Made by a program: the position numbers and the translations under genes. From Bacillus rubiinfantis (GTDB lineage Bacteria > Bacillota > Bacilli > Bacillales > Cytobacillaceae), in NCBI GenBank assembly GCA_000752035.1, contig CCFE01000011.1, positions 282,736 through 346,735 on the forward strand: a stretch of DNA of 64,000 nt. Reading direction: 5' to 3'. Positions 35,611 through 44,806 of the stretch are shown here, one piece after another (the stretch's first letter is position 1; every line of letters begins with the position of its first letter). The notes under the pieces were generated by a model. It saw nothing but the letters and a program-made list of their open reading frames with translations, searched no databases and was not told the origin of the DNA.

Positions 35611-38388
35611 ATGGAAAGGAAAGTTAGCATCATCGTACCAATTTATAATGTAGAACAATATCTAGAGGATTGTATACAATCAATATTAGAGCAAGATAAT
35701 TTTAACTTTATAGAAGTTTTATTAATTGACGATGGTTCTATTGATGAAAGTTCAGTTATAGCCAAAAATTTTGCGGAAAAGTATGATAATATTACATACC
35801 ATTATAAGGAAAATGGCGGTCTTTCTTCTGCCAGGAATTTTGGTTTTAACTTAGTAACAACTCCTTATGTTATGTTTTTAGATTCCGATGATAAATTAGC
35901 TCCCCGAGCTGTAATGGATTTATATAACCTTGCCAACGATACAAAGTGCCCTATTGTTATAGGAGACCTTGTAACATTTCCAGCAGAGACCCCAAAATAT
36001 TTATGGAAAAAATATTTTGGAAAAGGTAATTTTGTTGTTAATAATATTTTTGATTTCCCAGATTTAATTTTTGGGCCTTCTGCTTGTAATAAAATTTTCG
36101 ATGTTGAATACCTACGCAGTAATAATTTATCTTTCCCTGAAGGGATGACTTTTGAAGATGCTTTTGCAATCATTCCATTAATGCTGGATCAACACCCAAT
36201 TGCAATTCTAGACGAGGTTGTTTACTTATATCGGAAACGTGATGAAAAAACCTCGATAATGGATTCTATATATACAAAGCCAAAAAATTTCTTCGATCAC
36301 CTTAAAGTTAATGAGAAATTGTACAACCTTATACCCGAAAACGCTACATTACTCCAGAAAGAGGTTATTTTCAATTACATTATAAGAACCTATAATGGAT
36401 TTTTAACGGCCCTTACAAACTCTAGTAAAGACGTATTATCCCTTGAAGAAAAAAGCGAAATTTTCACCCGATTACATAATATGTATAAAAATATCCCGTT
36501 ATATAGTTTTACAAAATATTTAACCAATCCAACAATGAGATTGGTTTACTTTGCTATTATTGAAAATAGATTTAACTTATTTTTAGAGCCAGTTATAAAG
36601 GAAAATGTATTAAATATTAAAGACGATAAATTTAATTTTCCAATTACTCGAATAAAAACAAGTGAAAACTTTATTGAATGTTCTTTCTCTATATGGATTG
36701 ATTTTGTATCCACTGATGATGAAGAGATTTCTTTTTATGGGTTAATTGACGCCCCAACATTAGGACTGAATAAAATCCTAGAAAATAAAGTTATATTCTA
36801 CTTCGAAAATCCAAAAATGAAGAAAATCGTTGCTGAAACTAATGGTGAAATCATAAGAAGAATGGACTATAAAGGACATGAAGATGCTCAATTTCATGGT
36901 ATAAAATTTAGTATTCCATTTAAGATATTTAAAAAATTCCCAGAAAGTTACTCAGAATTAAATGTTAAAATATATGATAATAAAACAAAACAGAGTATTT
37001 CCCTTAAGGTACGCGCTTTTGGTTTGTTAAATCGATTTAAAGGGTTTCTAAAAGATAATGCAAATAATAATATTGCTTATCTAAATATAATGAAGGATAG
37101 AAGTATAAAAATAAGACACGGAAAGCAGTCAATTAAGAAACTTATAAAAGCTGAAGTGAACAAAATTTTCAAAAAATCTAAAAGACGTTTTAATGTTGGT
37201 GGTAAAATAAGATTAGCCTATTGGATAACATATCCTTTTTTTTCAAAAAAAAATATCGTCTTGATTGGAGAACGCCGAGATACATTTCAAGATAATTCTT
37301 CACATCTGTTCCGACATGTTAGAAAAAAACATCCAAAAGCTGACTGGTTCTATTTATTAGATAGTAATTCCGAACAATTTCAAGAAGCGAACAAATTAGG
37401 TAATGTTATAAAAATTGACTCCATTAAACATTACTTATATTTATTACACGCCAAAAAAATAATTAATTCATATGACCTCGAATCATATATGATTCCTAAA
37501 GGTTATACTAAAGGGGAATATTTGAAAAGATTCGGTGATCTTATAAAATATAAAAGAATATTTTTACAACACGGTATTGTTTATAATAATATTTCTTCTG
37601 CTGCATCTCGTTATAAAACGGCTTATGATTTAATTGTTTCATCAAACTTAAAGGAAACTGAATTTTTTATTAGAGATGCTCATTTTAATAAGAAACAAAT
37701 TATACAATCAGGTTTACCTAGATACGATCGATTATTTAATTATATTCGTAAATCACCACTGCAACATAATGAAGAAAAACAAATACTTTTAATGCCCACA
37801 TGGAGAACTACACTTGCAAAAAAATCTTATTTAAAAAAAGCAAAGCAAACCGGAGCAACCGAGCAGGAATTTATGGAATCCGATTATTATCGTTTTTATA
37901 GCAACATCTTATCAGATAAACAGATGGAAAAGTTTTTAATAGAACACAATGCAACATTAAACTTTTATCCACATTATGAAATGCATGACTTCCTACACTT
38001 ATTTAAAAATAAAAATAAGCATGTCAAAATTATTAAAGATAAAACATTAAAAGTTCAAGATTTACTAATTGAAAATGATGTTCTTATTACAGATTATTCA
38101 TCCGTTTTCTTCGATTTCGCTTTTATGAGAAAACCTATTGTATTTACGCAATTTGATTACGAACACTTTTATAAAACTCAATATAAAGAAGGTTATTTTA
38201 GTTTTGCAAATCAAGGACTTGGTCCAGTGGTCGATAATATACCGGATTTGATAAAAGCTCTAGAATCAATTGACAACAATCATTATCAGATGACAAATGC
38301 ACAACAAGAATTCTCAAAACAGTTTTTTGATTACCTTGATGAATCCTCTATATGTGAGAAGATTTATCAGCAGATAGAGAAACTATAA
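35611..38388 (+). CDS. ggaB: GgaB-like GT2-phosphotransferase fusion
   Basis: A 925-residue fusion. Residues 1 to about 330 are a GT2 domain with SIIVPIYNVEQYL, LIDDGSIDES, DSDD at 91-94 and FEDAFAIIPLML. About 340-530 is a beta-rich linker domain. About 545-925 is a TagF-superfamily domain of the LQHG type (LQHGIVYNN near 652, MPTWRTTL, ITDYSSVFFDF near 824). B. subtilis GgaB (900 residues) has this design and polymerises sugar-1-phosphate units. The gene is strikingly AT-rich with many AAA, AAT and ATA codons, unlike its neighbours, suggesting transfer. It is 263 bases from the GgaA-like gene and ends at a strong terminator shared with galE. Confidence 0.68.
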   Translation: MERKVSIIVPIYNVEQYLEDCIQSILEQDNFNFIEVLLIDDGSIDESSVIAKNFAEKYDNITYHYKENGGLSSARNFGFNLVTTPYVMFLDSDDKLAPRAVMDLYNLANDTKCPIVIGDLVTFPAETPKYLWKKYFGKGNFVVNNIFDFPDLIFGPSACNKIFDVEYLRSNNLSFPEGMTFEDAFAIIPLMLDQHPIAILDEVVYLYRKRDEKTSIMDSIYTKPKNFFDHLKVNEKLYNLIPENATLLQKEVIFNYIIRTYNGFLTALTNSSKDVLSLEEKSEIFTRLHNMYKNIPLYSFTKYLTNPTMRLVYFAIIENRFNLFLEPVIKENVLNIKDDKFNFPITRIKTSENFIECSFSIWIDFVSTDDEEISFYGLIDAPTLGLNKILENKVIFYFENPKMKKIVAETNGEIIRRMDYKGHEDAQFHGIKFSIPFKIFKKFPESYSELNVKIYDNKTKQSISLKVRAFGLLNRFKGFLKDNANNNIAYLNIMKDRSIKIRHGKQSIKKLIKAEVNKIFKKSKRRFNVGGKIRLAYWITYPFFSKKNIVLIGERRDTFQDNSSHLFRHVRKKHPKADWFYLLDSNSEQFQEANKLGNVIKIDSIKHYLYLLHAKKIINSYDLESYMIPKGYTKGEYLKRFGDLIKYKRIFLQHGIVYNNISSAASRYKTAYDLIVSSNLKETEFFIRDAHFNKKQIIQSGLPRYDRLFNYIRKSPLQHNEEKQILLMPTWRTTLAKKSYLKKAKQTGATEQEFMESDYYRFYSNILSDKQMEKFLIEHNATLNFYPHYEMHDFLHLFKNKNKHVKIIKDKTLKVQDLLIENDVLITDYSSVFFDFAFMRKPIVFTQFDYEHFYKTQYKEGYFSFANQGLGPVVDNIPDLIKALESIDNNHYQMTNAQQEFSKQFFDYLDESSICEKIYQQIEKL

Positions 38389-38402
38389 TTTGAAGCAAAA
38401 AA

Positions 38403-38428
38403 CTAAGCCCCGGTCTTCCGGGGCTTAA
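38403..38428. terminator. bidirectional terminator between ggaB and galE
   Basis: AAGCCCCGG-TCTT-CCGGGGCTT with A-rich sequence before it and TAATTTAATTT after it. It can serve both convergent genes. Confidence 0.88.
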
Positions 38429-38429
38429 T

Positions 38430-39446
38430 TTAATTTCTATAACCATTTGGATTATTTAGTTGCCAATTCCATGTATCTTTACACATATCATTTAAATCCT
38501 TCTCGGCTCTCCATCCAAGTTTTTTTTCCGCTTTTTGAGGATTAGCATAACAAACACCTATATCTCCCTTACGCCTCTCAACTATTTTATAAGGGATACG
38601 CTTTGATGTAACATCTTCAAAGGTCTTTACTAAATCAAGAACACTATACCCTTTACCTGTTCCAAGATTAAAAGCTTCAACCCCTTCATGATTTTCTAAA
38701 TATTCAAGGGCTTTTAAATGTCCCTTAACAAGATCAACTACATGTATGAAGTCTCTTACACCTGTACCGTCATGTGTTTCGTAATCATTTCCAAAGACAA
38801 AGAGCTTTTCCATCTTACCGATAGCAACCTGAGATATATATGGCATTAAGTTATTAGGAATCCCATTTGGATTTTCTCCGATTTTCCCACTTTCATGGGC
38901 TCCAATTGGGTTAAAATACCGTAATAGTGCAATTCTCCAGGATGAGTCAGCAAAATATAAATCCTGCAAAATGTATTCTATCATAAGTTTGGTACGCCCA
39001 TATGGATTCGTTGCTGACAACGAAAATGACTCCTCGACTGGTACCTTGTCTGGATTCCCATATACAGTAGCTGATGAACTAAACACAAGTTTTTTTATAT
39101 TATGTTTGATCATAACTTCACAAAGATTTATTGTTCCTGTAATGTTGTTTTGATAGTACTTTAATGGAATCGTAACTGATTCGCCGACAGCCTTTAACCC
39201 TGCAAAGTGCATTACGCTATCTATCTTATGTGTATTAAATACGTTCTCAACACATTCAACATCCAGTAAGTCGCACTCATAAAATGGGAAATTTTTACCA
39301 GCTATCTCTTTTATCCGTTTAATTGATTCCATACTGCTATTAGACAAATTATCTATTACAACAATTTCATAGCCACTCTCTAATAATTCTACTGCTGCAT
39401 GACTTCCAATATAACCTGCTCCGCCTGTAACTAAAATTGTAGTCAT
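38430..39446 (-). CDS. galE: UDP-glucose 4-epimerase
   Basis: Short-chain dehydrogenase-type epimerase of 338 residues interconverting UDP-glucose and UDP-galactose, and in some enzymes the N-acetyl forms. NAD-binding GGAGYIGS at 8-15, then VIDNLSNSS, HFAGLKAVGES, the catalytic SSATVYG and YGRTK segments and the C-terminal GTGKGYSVLDLV. GAGGT precedes ATG 39446. It lies between GgaB-like and GT2-TagF genes, so its product probably feeds galactose or GalNAc into the wall polymers. Substrate preference for acetylated sugars is not decidable by eye. Confidence 0.93.
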   Translation of the reverse strand: MTTILVTGGAGYIGSHAAVELLESGYEIVVIDNLSNSSMESIKRIKEIAGKNFPFYECDLLDVECVENVFNTHKIDSVMHFAGLKAVGESVTIPLKYYQNNITGTINLCEVMIKHNIKKLVFSSSATVYGNPDKVPVEESFSLSATNPYGRTKLMIEYILQDLYFADSSWRIALLRYFNPIGAHESGKIGENPNGIPNNLMPYISQVAIGKMEKLFVFGNDYETHDGTGVRDFIHVVDLVKGHLKALEYLENHEGVEAFNLGTGKGYSVLDLVKTFEDVTSKRIPYKIVERRKGDIGVCYANPQKAEKKLGWRAEKDLNDMCKDTWNWQLNNPNGYRN

Positions 39447-39565
39447 ATAAATACCTCATTTCTACAGACTTTTTCAAAGAAAATATAATATCTTCTTTTT
39501 TATCATTATCCCTTCTTTACCTAATTAATAATTTTCAACTGCAAAGGCATTATAAGAAGCTTGTA

Positions 39566-41704
39566 TTATTTACTGTGAAATACGGTCTTCACAACCTTCT
39601 CAGTCGCCTTACCGTCATGCCAGCTACAGAAGATATCGTAAAATTCCTCGTATTTTGCCGCATATTCCTGTTTGACTGTTTCGATATTGGCGATTGCACT
39701 GATTACTTCGTCACTTGTTCTTAACAACGGCCCTGGTGCATCATTTTCAAAGTCAAGGTAGAAACCCCGTAATTGGTCACGGTATTTGTCAAGGTCATAC
39801 GTGAAGAACAATATTGGTCGCTTCAGATTAGAATAATCAAAAAACACAGAGGAATAGTCGGTAATTAGTATATCCGAAATCAGATATAACTCCGCGATAT
39901 CATCATATTTTGACAGGTTAAAGGCAAAACCGTCCAAGCCGTCAACATCGATATCATCGGCAATAAAATAGTGCATTCGTAATGCTATCACGTATTCATC
40001 GCCTAGTACTTCCTTCATCTTGTGCAAATCAAGCTGAACTTGGAATTTGTATTTACCCGGTTCATAGAAATCATCGTCCCTCCATGTTGGGGCATATAAG
40101 ACAACCTTCTTATCTTTTGGAATTCCGATGGTATCCTTAACCCTCGCGGCGATTGCATCCTTTTCTGGTGAATACAGGATATCGTTTCTTGGATAGCCGT
40201 ATTCAAGCATTTCATTATCAAATTTAAAGGCCCTTTTAAAAATTTCCGAAGAATATCGGTTCGGTGATAATAAGTAATCCCATGCTCTTGATTGTAGATA
40301 AAAATCGCGTTTATATCTTGGATTAGCAGAATAAACCTCTTTCATATCGAAAACTAATTTTTTTAGTGGTGTTCCATGCCATGTTTCTAAAAAAACATTT
40401 CCTTTTCGTTTCACAAGGTGAAGTGGTTGGCGCATATTATTAACCCAATATTTCGAAACCGCAAAGTAGTAATAATATGCCAAACTAAACCTTTTGACAA
40501 TTTTGGCATTGCCAGGAATTTTCCGATTCTTATTATTAAATACCCATATACATTTATAATCCAGATTATTCTCTGTGATGTATTCATAAATATTCCGTGG
40601 ACTATCTGAATAGTTTCTCCCTAAAAAGCTCTCAAAAATAATATAATTCTCCTTTAGCGGGAGTTTTAGGAATAATTTTTTATAAATATAACGTTTTAAT
40701 CTTGTAAATCCTTTAATAGCAGTCTTAATATCCCTTACTTCTATGTGGAAACGTAAGTGCTGTTGAAATTTCGCTTTATTTCCAACCCTCAACTGTTCTA
40801 GTTCTCTTTTTATATGAATAGGCTGTGAAGTAGTATTATGGAAATCTAGGGCTCGAACAGCTTCCGATAGTAAAACAAAGAATTCATCAAAACAGTCTTC
40901 GTCCTTGAAAATATTTATAATTTGGCGACGATAAAAGCGCAAGAACTGCTGGTCAAGATACTTTTTTGCTTCTTGATTTAATCCGAATTCCTTTGTAGCA
41001 TCCAAATAAGCCTTTATAAAATCGCGAACTCTATCCCCAATATTATTCTGCATAAGACTTGGATTTGAAATAGGGTCATTTCGAACACGTTTATAATAGG
41101 TTCTTCTATTAAGACGAGGCAACTTTTCTAGATGAATAACTAATGAAATAATTCCCGATAAATCACTATAAAATTCAAGATCCTCTTTAAACTTAACATG
41201 ATGTTTCCTAATAAACTCACTCTTAATTAGGACATTTAGAATACTGCCTTTTCTAAATATACGGTGTGGTGTCCTTTCAAGACATTTTAGTTCTGGAAGT
41301 TCTAGCGGTTGCTCTAAATCAATAGGCCTTAATAATCGTTTTGACTTACCAGCAATAGCAGAGTAATCTTGAATGTTCTCTACTAATAGTTCTATCGCAT
41401 CTGCACTCAAAAGGTCATCACTATCAAGAAAAAAGACAAACTTCCCAGTAGCAATTTCTAATCCTCTGTTTCGTGAATGAGCCACTCCACGTTTGACATT
41501 ATTTTTTATGTAAATAATTCGTTTATCCTGCAATAATGATTCAACATATTGCGTATTAGCTAGATCCGAACCATCATTTATAATAACAACTTCTAAATTA
41601 GAATACGTTTGCGATAATACCGAGTTTAAACAATCTCCGACCAATTCCATGGAGTTGTAAAACGGGATAATAATTGATACCTTGTTTTTTGCTTCCATCT
41701 TCAT
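39566..41704 (-). CDS. fusion: GT2 glycosyltransferase + TagF-like phosphotransferase
   Basis: A 712-residue fusion. The N-terminal GT2 domain (about 1-270) has VSIIIPFYNSMELVG, VVIINDGSD, RGVAHSRNRGLE and DSDD at 94-97. After a helical linker, the TagF-type domain (about 355-712) has FESFLGRNYSDSPRNIYEY, LETWHGTPLKK near 445, YGYPRNDILY, LYAPTWRDDD and LITDYSSVFFDY. Unlike GgaB its phosphotransferase half is of the WHGTPLK type, so it probably uses CDP-glycerol or a similar polyol donor. That would let one enzyme add sugar and polyol phosphate alternately. The half is very like the 389-residue enzyme. Start ATG 41704, with ATG 41698 possible; the ribosome binding site is weak. Confidence 0.82.
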   Translation of the reverse strand: MKMEAKNKVSIIIPFYNSMELVGDCLNSVLSQTYSNLEVVIINDGSDLANTQYVESLLQDKRIIYIKNNVKRGVAHSRNRGLEIATGKFVFFLDSDDLLSADAIELLVENIQDYSAIAGKSKRLLRPIDLEQPLELPELKCLERTPHRIFRKGSILNVLIKSEFIRKHHVKFKEDLEFYSDLSGIISLVIHLEKLPRLNRRTYYKRVRNDPISNPSLMQNNIGDRVRDFIKAYLDATKEFGLNQEAKKYLDQQFLRFYRRQIINIFKDEDCFDEFFVLLSEAVRALDFHNTTSQPIHIKRELEQLRVGNKAKFQQHLRFHIEVRDIKTAIKGFTRLKRYIYKKLFLKLPLKENYIIFESFLGRNYSDSPRNIYEYITENNLDYKCIWVFNNKNRKIPGNAKIVKRFSLAYYYYFAVSKYWVNNMRQPLHLVKRKGNVFLETWHGTPLKKLVFDMKEVYSANPRYKRDFYLQSRAWDYLLSPNRYSSEIFKRAFKFDNEMLEYGYPRNDILYSPEKDAIAARVKDTIGIPKDKKVVLYAPTWRDDDFYEPGKYKFQVQLDLHKMKEVLGDEYVIALRMHYFIADDIDVDGLDGFAFNLSKYDDIAELYLISDILITDYSSVFFDYSNLKRPILFFTYDLDKYRDQLRGFYLDFENDAPGPLLRTSDEVISAIANIETVKQEYAAKYEEFYDIFCSWHDGKATEKVVKTVFHSK

Positions 41705-41886
41705 AATACTTCTTTCACACTCCCTGAAATTTCGACAAGTTCTTTATAGATTTTAACAAATTACTATAAGTTGTGGAATAGCTACGATAAATATTAACAA
41801 TCACTTTGAAGATGATTAACAATTCCTATAATTATAGCGTTCCACACAAACAGTATTTCATTAAGGATTTAATGTGATTATATATG

Positions 41887-41919
41887 ACAAAGAGCTGCCT
41901 ATCTTTGGGCAGCTCTCTT
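41887..41919 (-). terminator. terminator of the beta-helix protein gene
   Basis: Minus strand: AGAGCTGCC, loop CAAAGATA, GGCAGCTCT, then TTGTC. Confidence 0.7.
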
Positions 41920-41927
41920 TCCAATAA

Positions 41928-43127
41928 TTATAAAGGAATTTTCAATGTATCTTGGTCAAACACATTGTATTTTAGATTAATACGAATAAAGTTTTCTGTC
42001 GTATTTTTAATGCGATTTGTTTTTAACTCCTCAATATTACTTTGACTGATGCTGTTCGAAGTAACCGCGTAATCTGATCCTGGGCCGATGTTTTTCCAAG
42101 GCATAATTCCAATTGGCCGGGCAACATCTTCAATGAAGTTATTGCGAATAGCTGGATTAATGACACCGCTCGCAAAGATTCCACGGTATGTTCCAGCTCT
42201 GTTGGACACATTTTTGATTGTATTGCGTTCAATTACGGCATTAGACCAATTCATCACGCGAATCGCGTCCTGTCTCATTTTTTCAATATAATTTCCCCGG
42301 ACAATAATTTTATCATGATATTTCCCTTGGGAATATTTATGTGTTCCAATTGCCCTGTCAAGATTATAAAATTTATTATTCTCAATCGTAATATTTCTGT
42401 TTGGTGTTTTATCATATTTGCTCCATGGGTGATTCCAGCCGTTTGTCAGTTTATCAGGTGTATCCAGGTTAATGGCTTCCTTGTTTCGATTAGCAGATGG
42501 TTTTGAGTATGTAAATTTATTATTTGCTATTAGGGCTTTATCTGTGGCGTCTATTTCAATAAAATGGCCTTGTTTCAAATTTTGAAATTGAATGTTTTGA
42601 ATTTTAATATTGCGGTTATGGCCGGCAACAATTGCTATCGTATCGATTTCATAATTTAAATCAACAATCGCTTTCCCTTCCCCAATAAAGGTAATATTCT
42701 TTTCACCATCATATTTACCACGTACGCCCTTTTTTAGTGAAATCGACGGTTTTACTAATTGGAAAAGAGTTTTACTCGGACCTATTTTTTTGGTTCCTGT
42801 TTTTGTTCCTTTTACTATCTTAACACCATTTTTTAAACGAACAGTTACATTTGATGGAACGTATAATGTTTTAGGAATGGTATACGTCCCTTTCTTTAAT
42901 ACAAGCATCCCCCCACCTATTTTTTCAAGTCGTTCCAGATAAGATCTCAGTAGATAATACTGCCTTGTATATTTATTATAGGTACTGAAATTTGTCATCT
43001 GCCCTTTATAGGGCTTACTTGTGGATGCAACCGTATAGGTTTTGGCAGCGGCTTGCACCGAAATGGGAACCATCATTCCTATAGCAATCACTAATATTGC
43101 CAGTAATTTCAATTTCCGTCCTTTCAT
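41928..43127 (-). CDS. secreted right-handed beta-helix protein
   Basis: Exported protein of 399 residues with a signal peptide (LLAILVIAIGMMVPISVQA). The rest has the repeating turns of a parallel beta-helix as in pectate lyases and other carbohydrate-active proteins: GTYTIPKTLYVPSNVTVRL, NRNIKIQNIQFQNL, NRNITIENNKFYNL, KIIVRGNYIEKM and NAVIERNTIKNV. The family is not identified and no catalytic residues can be named with confidence. It lies between the polymerase island and the rhamnose genes, divergent from rfbC, so it may act on, or bind, a surface polysaccharide. GGAGGTGG precedes ATG 43127. Confidence 0.75.
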   Translation of the reverse strand: MKGRKLKLLAILVIAIGMMVPISVQAAAKTYTVASTSKPYKGQMTNFSTYNKYTRQYYLLRSYLERLEKIGGGMLVLKKGTYTIPKTLYVPSNVTVRLKNGVKIVKGTKTGTKKIGPSKTLFQLVKPSISLKKGVRGKYDGEKNITFIGEGKAIVDLNYEIDTIAIVAGHNRNIKIQNIQFQNLKQGHFIEIDATDKALIANNKFTYSKPSANRNKEAINLDTPDKLTNGWNHPWSKYDKTPNRNITIENNKFYNLDRAIGTHKYSQGKYHDKIIVRGNYIEKMRQDAIRVMNWSNAVIERNTIKNVSNRAGTYRGIFASGVINPAIRNNFIEDVARPIGIMPWKNIGPGSDYAVTSNSISQSNIEELKTNRIKNTTENFIRINLKYNVFDQDTLKIPL

Positions 43128-43232
43128 ATGACCACCTCCATTAATATCTCTTTCTAAAAATAAATTTTACGTGATAAGGTAGTTGGTTTAAATAAATTAC
43201 AGTAGTTAATTTTACTGGAACAAGGTGATAAC

Positions 43233-43781
43233 ATGAATCTTATAAAAACAAAATTTCCTGAGGCGTTTCTAATTGAACCAAAAGTACATGGCGACCACCG
43301 TGGCTTTTTTATGGAAAGCTATAATCATGAACTATTACAAAAAAATGACTTAAACTATACATTTATCCAGGATAATCATTCATTATCACAGCAAGCGGGA
43401 ACCCTTAGAGGACTGCATTATCAATTACATCCCAAAGCCCAAACAAAGCTGGTACGAGTTACCCGTGGGGCGATATTTGATGTCATTGTTGATATCAGAA
43501 AGAACTCACCCACATTCGGTATGTGGCAGGGATTTATTTTATCAGCCGGAAATAAGCGGCAGCTGCTTGTGCCGAAAGGGTTTGCACATGGATTTTGCAC
43601 ATTGGTGGAAAATACTGAAGTTCAGTATAAAGTGGATGCATATTACTCCTTAGAACATGACCGCGGAATACTGTGGAATGACCCACATATTGCCATCGAC
43701 TGGCCAGTGACGAATCCAATTCTCTCGGAAAAAGATACACAACATCCATTATTAGCAGACGCTGATAACAACTTTATTTAG
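43233..43781 (+). CDS. rfbC: dTDP-4-dehydrorhamnose 3,5-epimerase
   Basis: RmlC-type cupin of 182 residues, the third step of dTDP-L-rhamnose synthesis. Motifs: DHRGFFMESYNHE, IQDNHSLSQQAGTLRGLHYQ with the catalytic His, QTKLVRVTRGAIFDVIVDIR and PKGFAHGFCTL. AAGGTGATAAC precedes the ATG. First gene of a tight rfbC-rfbB-rfbD operon. The usual first enzyme RfbA is not here. Confidence 0.95.
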   Translation: MNLIKTKFPEAFLIEPKVHGDHRGFFMESYNHELLQKNDLNYTFIQDNHSLSQQAGTLRGLHYQLHPKAQTKLVRVTRGAIFDVIVDIRKNSPTFGMWQGFILSAGNKRQLLVPKGFAHGFCTLVENTEVQYKVDAYYSLEHDRGILWNDPHIAIDWPVTNPILSEKDTQHPLLADADNNFI

Positions 43782-43792
43782 GAGTGACAGGA

Positions 43793-44806
43793 ATGAAGCT
43801 ATTAGTGACAGGCGGAGCAGGCTTTATTGGCAGCAATTTCATTCACTATATGCTAAAAAAATATCCATCTTACCGGATTGTTAATTACGATGCCCTCACA
43901 TATGCCGGTAATTTAGCCAACTTACAGGCTATTGAAGATGCCGCTAACTATACCTTTGTTAAAGGAAATATTTGTGACAGCAAGTTGGTCAGCCGGGTCA
44001 TCAAGGAACACGAGATTGAGACGATTGTTAATTTTGCTGCCGAATCACATGTGGACCGCAGCATTAGCGAACCAGAGCTTTTTGTTAAAACGAATATTCT
44101 CGGTACACAAGTGCTGTTAAACGCCGCTAAAGAGCAGCAGATTGGCAAATTTGTCCAAGTCTCCACTGACGAGGTCTATGGTTCTTTGGGGGAATCTGGT
44201 TATTTTACTGAGGACACGCCACTTGCGCCAAATAGTCCCTATTCCGCCAGTAAGGCAGGGGGAGACCTATTAGTGCGGGCTTATTTTGAAACCTATAACT
44301 TACCCGTTGTCATCACACGTTGTTCCAACAATTATGGACCTTATCAGTTTCCGGAAAAACTGATTCCGTTAATGATAACAAATGCTCTGAATGGGAAAGA
44401 ACTGCCAATTTACGGGGATGGAAAAAACATTCGTGATTGGCTTCATGTTGAGGATCATTGTGGCGCGATTGATTTAGCGATCCATAAAGGCGCCAATGGC
44501 GAGGTTTATAATATCGGTGGCCATAATGAACGAACCAATAATGAGATTGTCGAAATCATTGTGAAAACTTTAGGTGTTTCTAAGAATTTAATAACATACG
44601 TTGATGACAGACTTGGACACGATCGCCGATATGCTATTGATGCAAGTAAGATTGTAACGAAACTTGGTTGGAAACCGAAATATACCTTTGATACTGGAAT
44701 CGTTGAAACAATTCAATGGTACTTGGACAATCAAACCTGGTGGAAAAATATTAAATCAGGTGATTACCGAGATTATGATCAAAAGCAGTATGGTGGACAG
44801 AAATGA
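43793..44806 (+). CDS. rfbB: dTDP-glucose 4,6-dehydratase
   Basis: Extended short-chain dehydrogenase of 337 residues making dTDP-4-keto-6-deoxyglucose. GGAGFIGSNF at the N-terminus, NFAAESHVDRSI, STDEVYGSLG with the Thr-Asp-Glu catalytic set, YSASKAGGDLL, TRCSNNYGPYQFPEKLIPL and GDGKNIRDWLHVEDH. ATG 43793 is preferred with AGGAG about 8 bases upstream; GTG 43784 overlaps that site. It starts 11 bases after rfbC and overlaps rfbD by 4 bases. Confidence 0.96.
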   Translation: MKLLVTGGAGFIGSNFIHYMLKKYPSYRIVNYDALTYAGNLANLQAIEDAANYTFVKGNICDSKLVSRVIKEHEIETIVNFAAESHVDRSISEPELFVKTNILGTQVLLNAAKEQQIGKFVQVSTDEVYGSLGESGYFTEDTPLAPNSPYSASKAGGDLLVRAYFETYNLPVVITRCSNNYGPYQFPEKLIPLMITNALNGKELPIYGDGKNIRDWLHVEDHCGAIDLAIHKGANGEVYNIGGHNERTNNEIVEIIVKTLGVSKNLITYVDDRLGHDRRYAIDASKIVTKLGWKPKYTFDTGIVETIQWYLDNQTWWKNIKSGDYRDYDQKQYGGQK

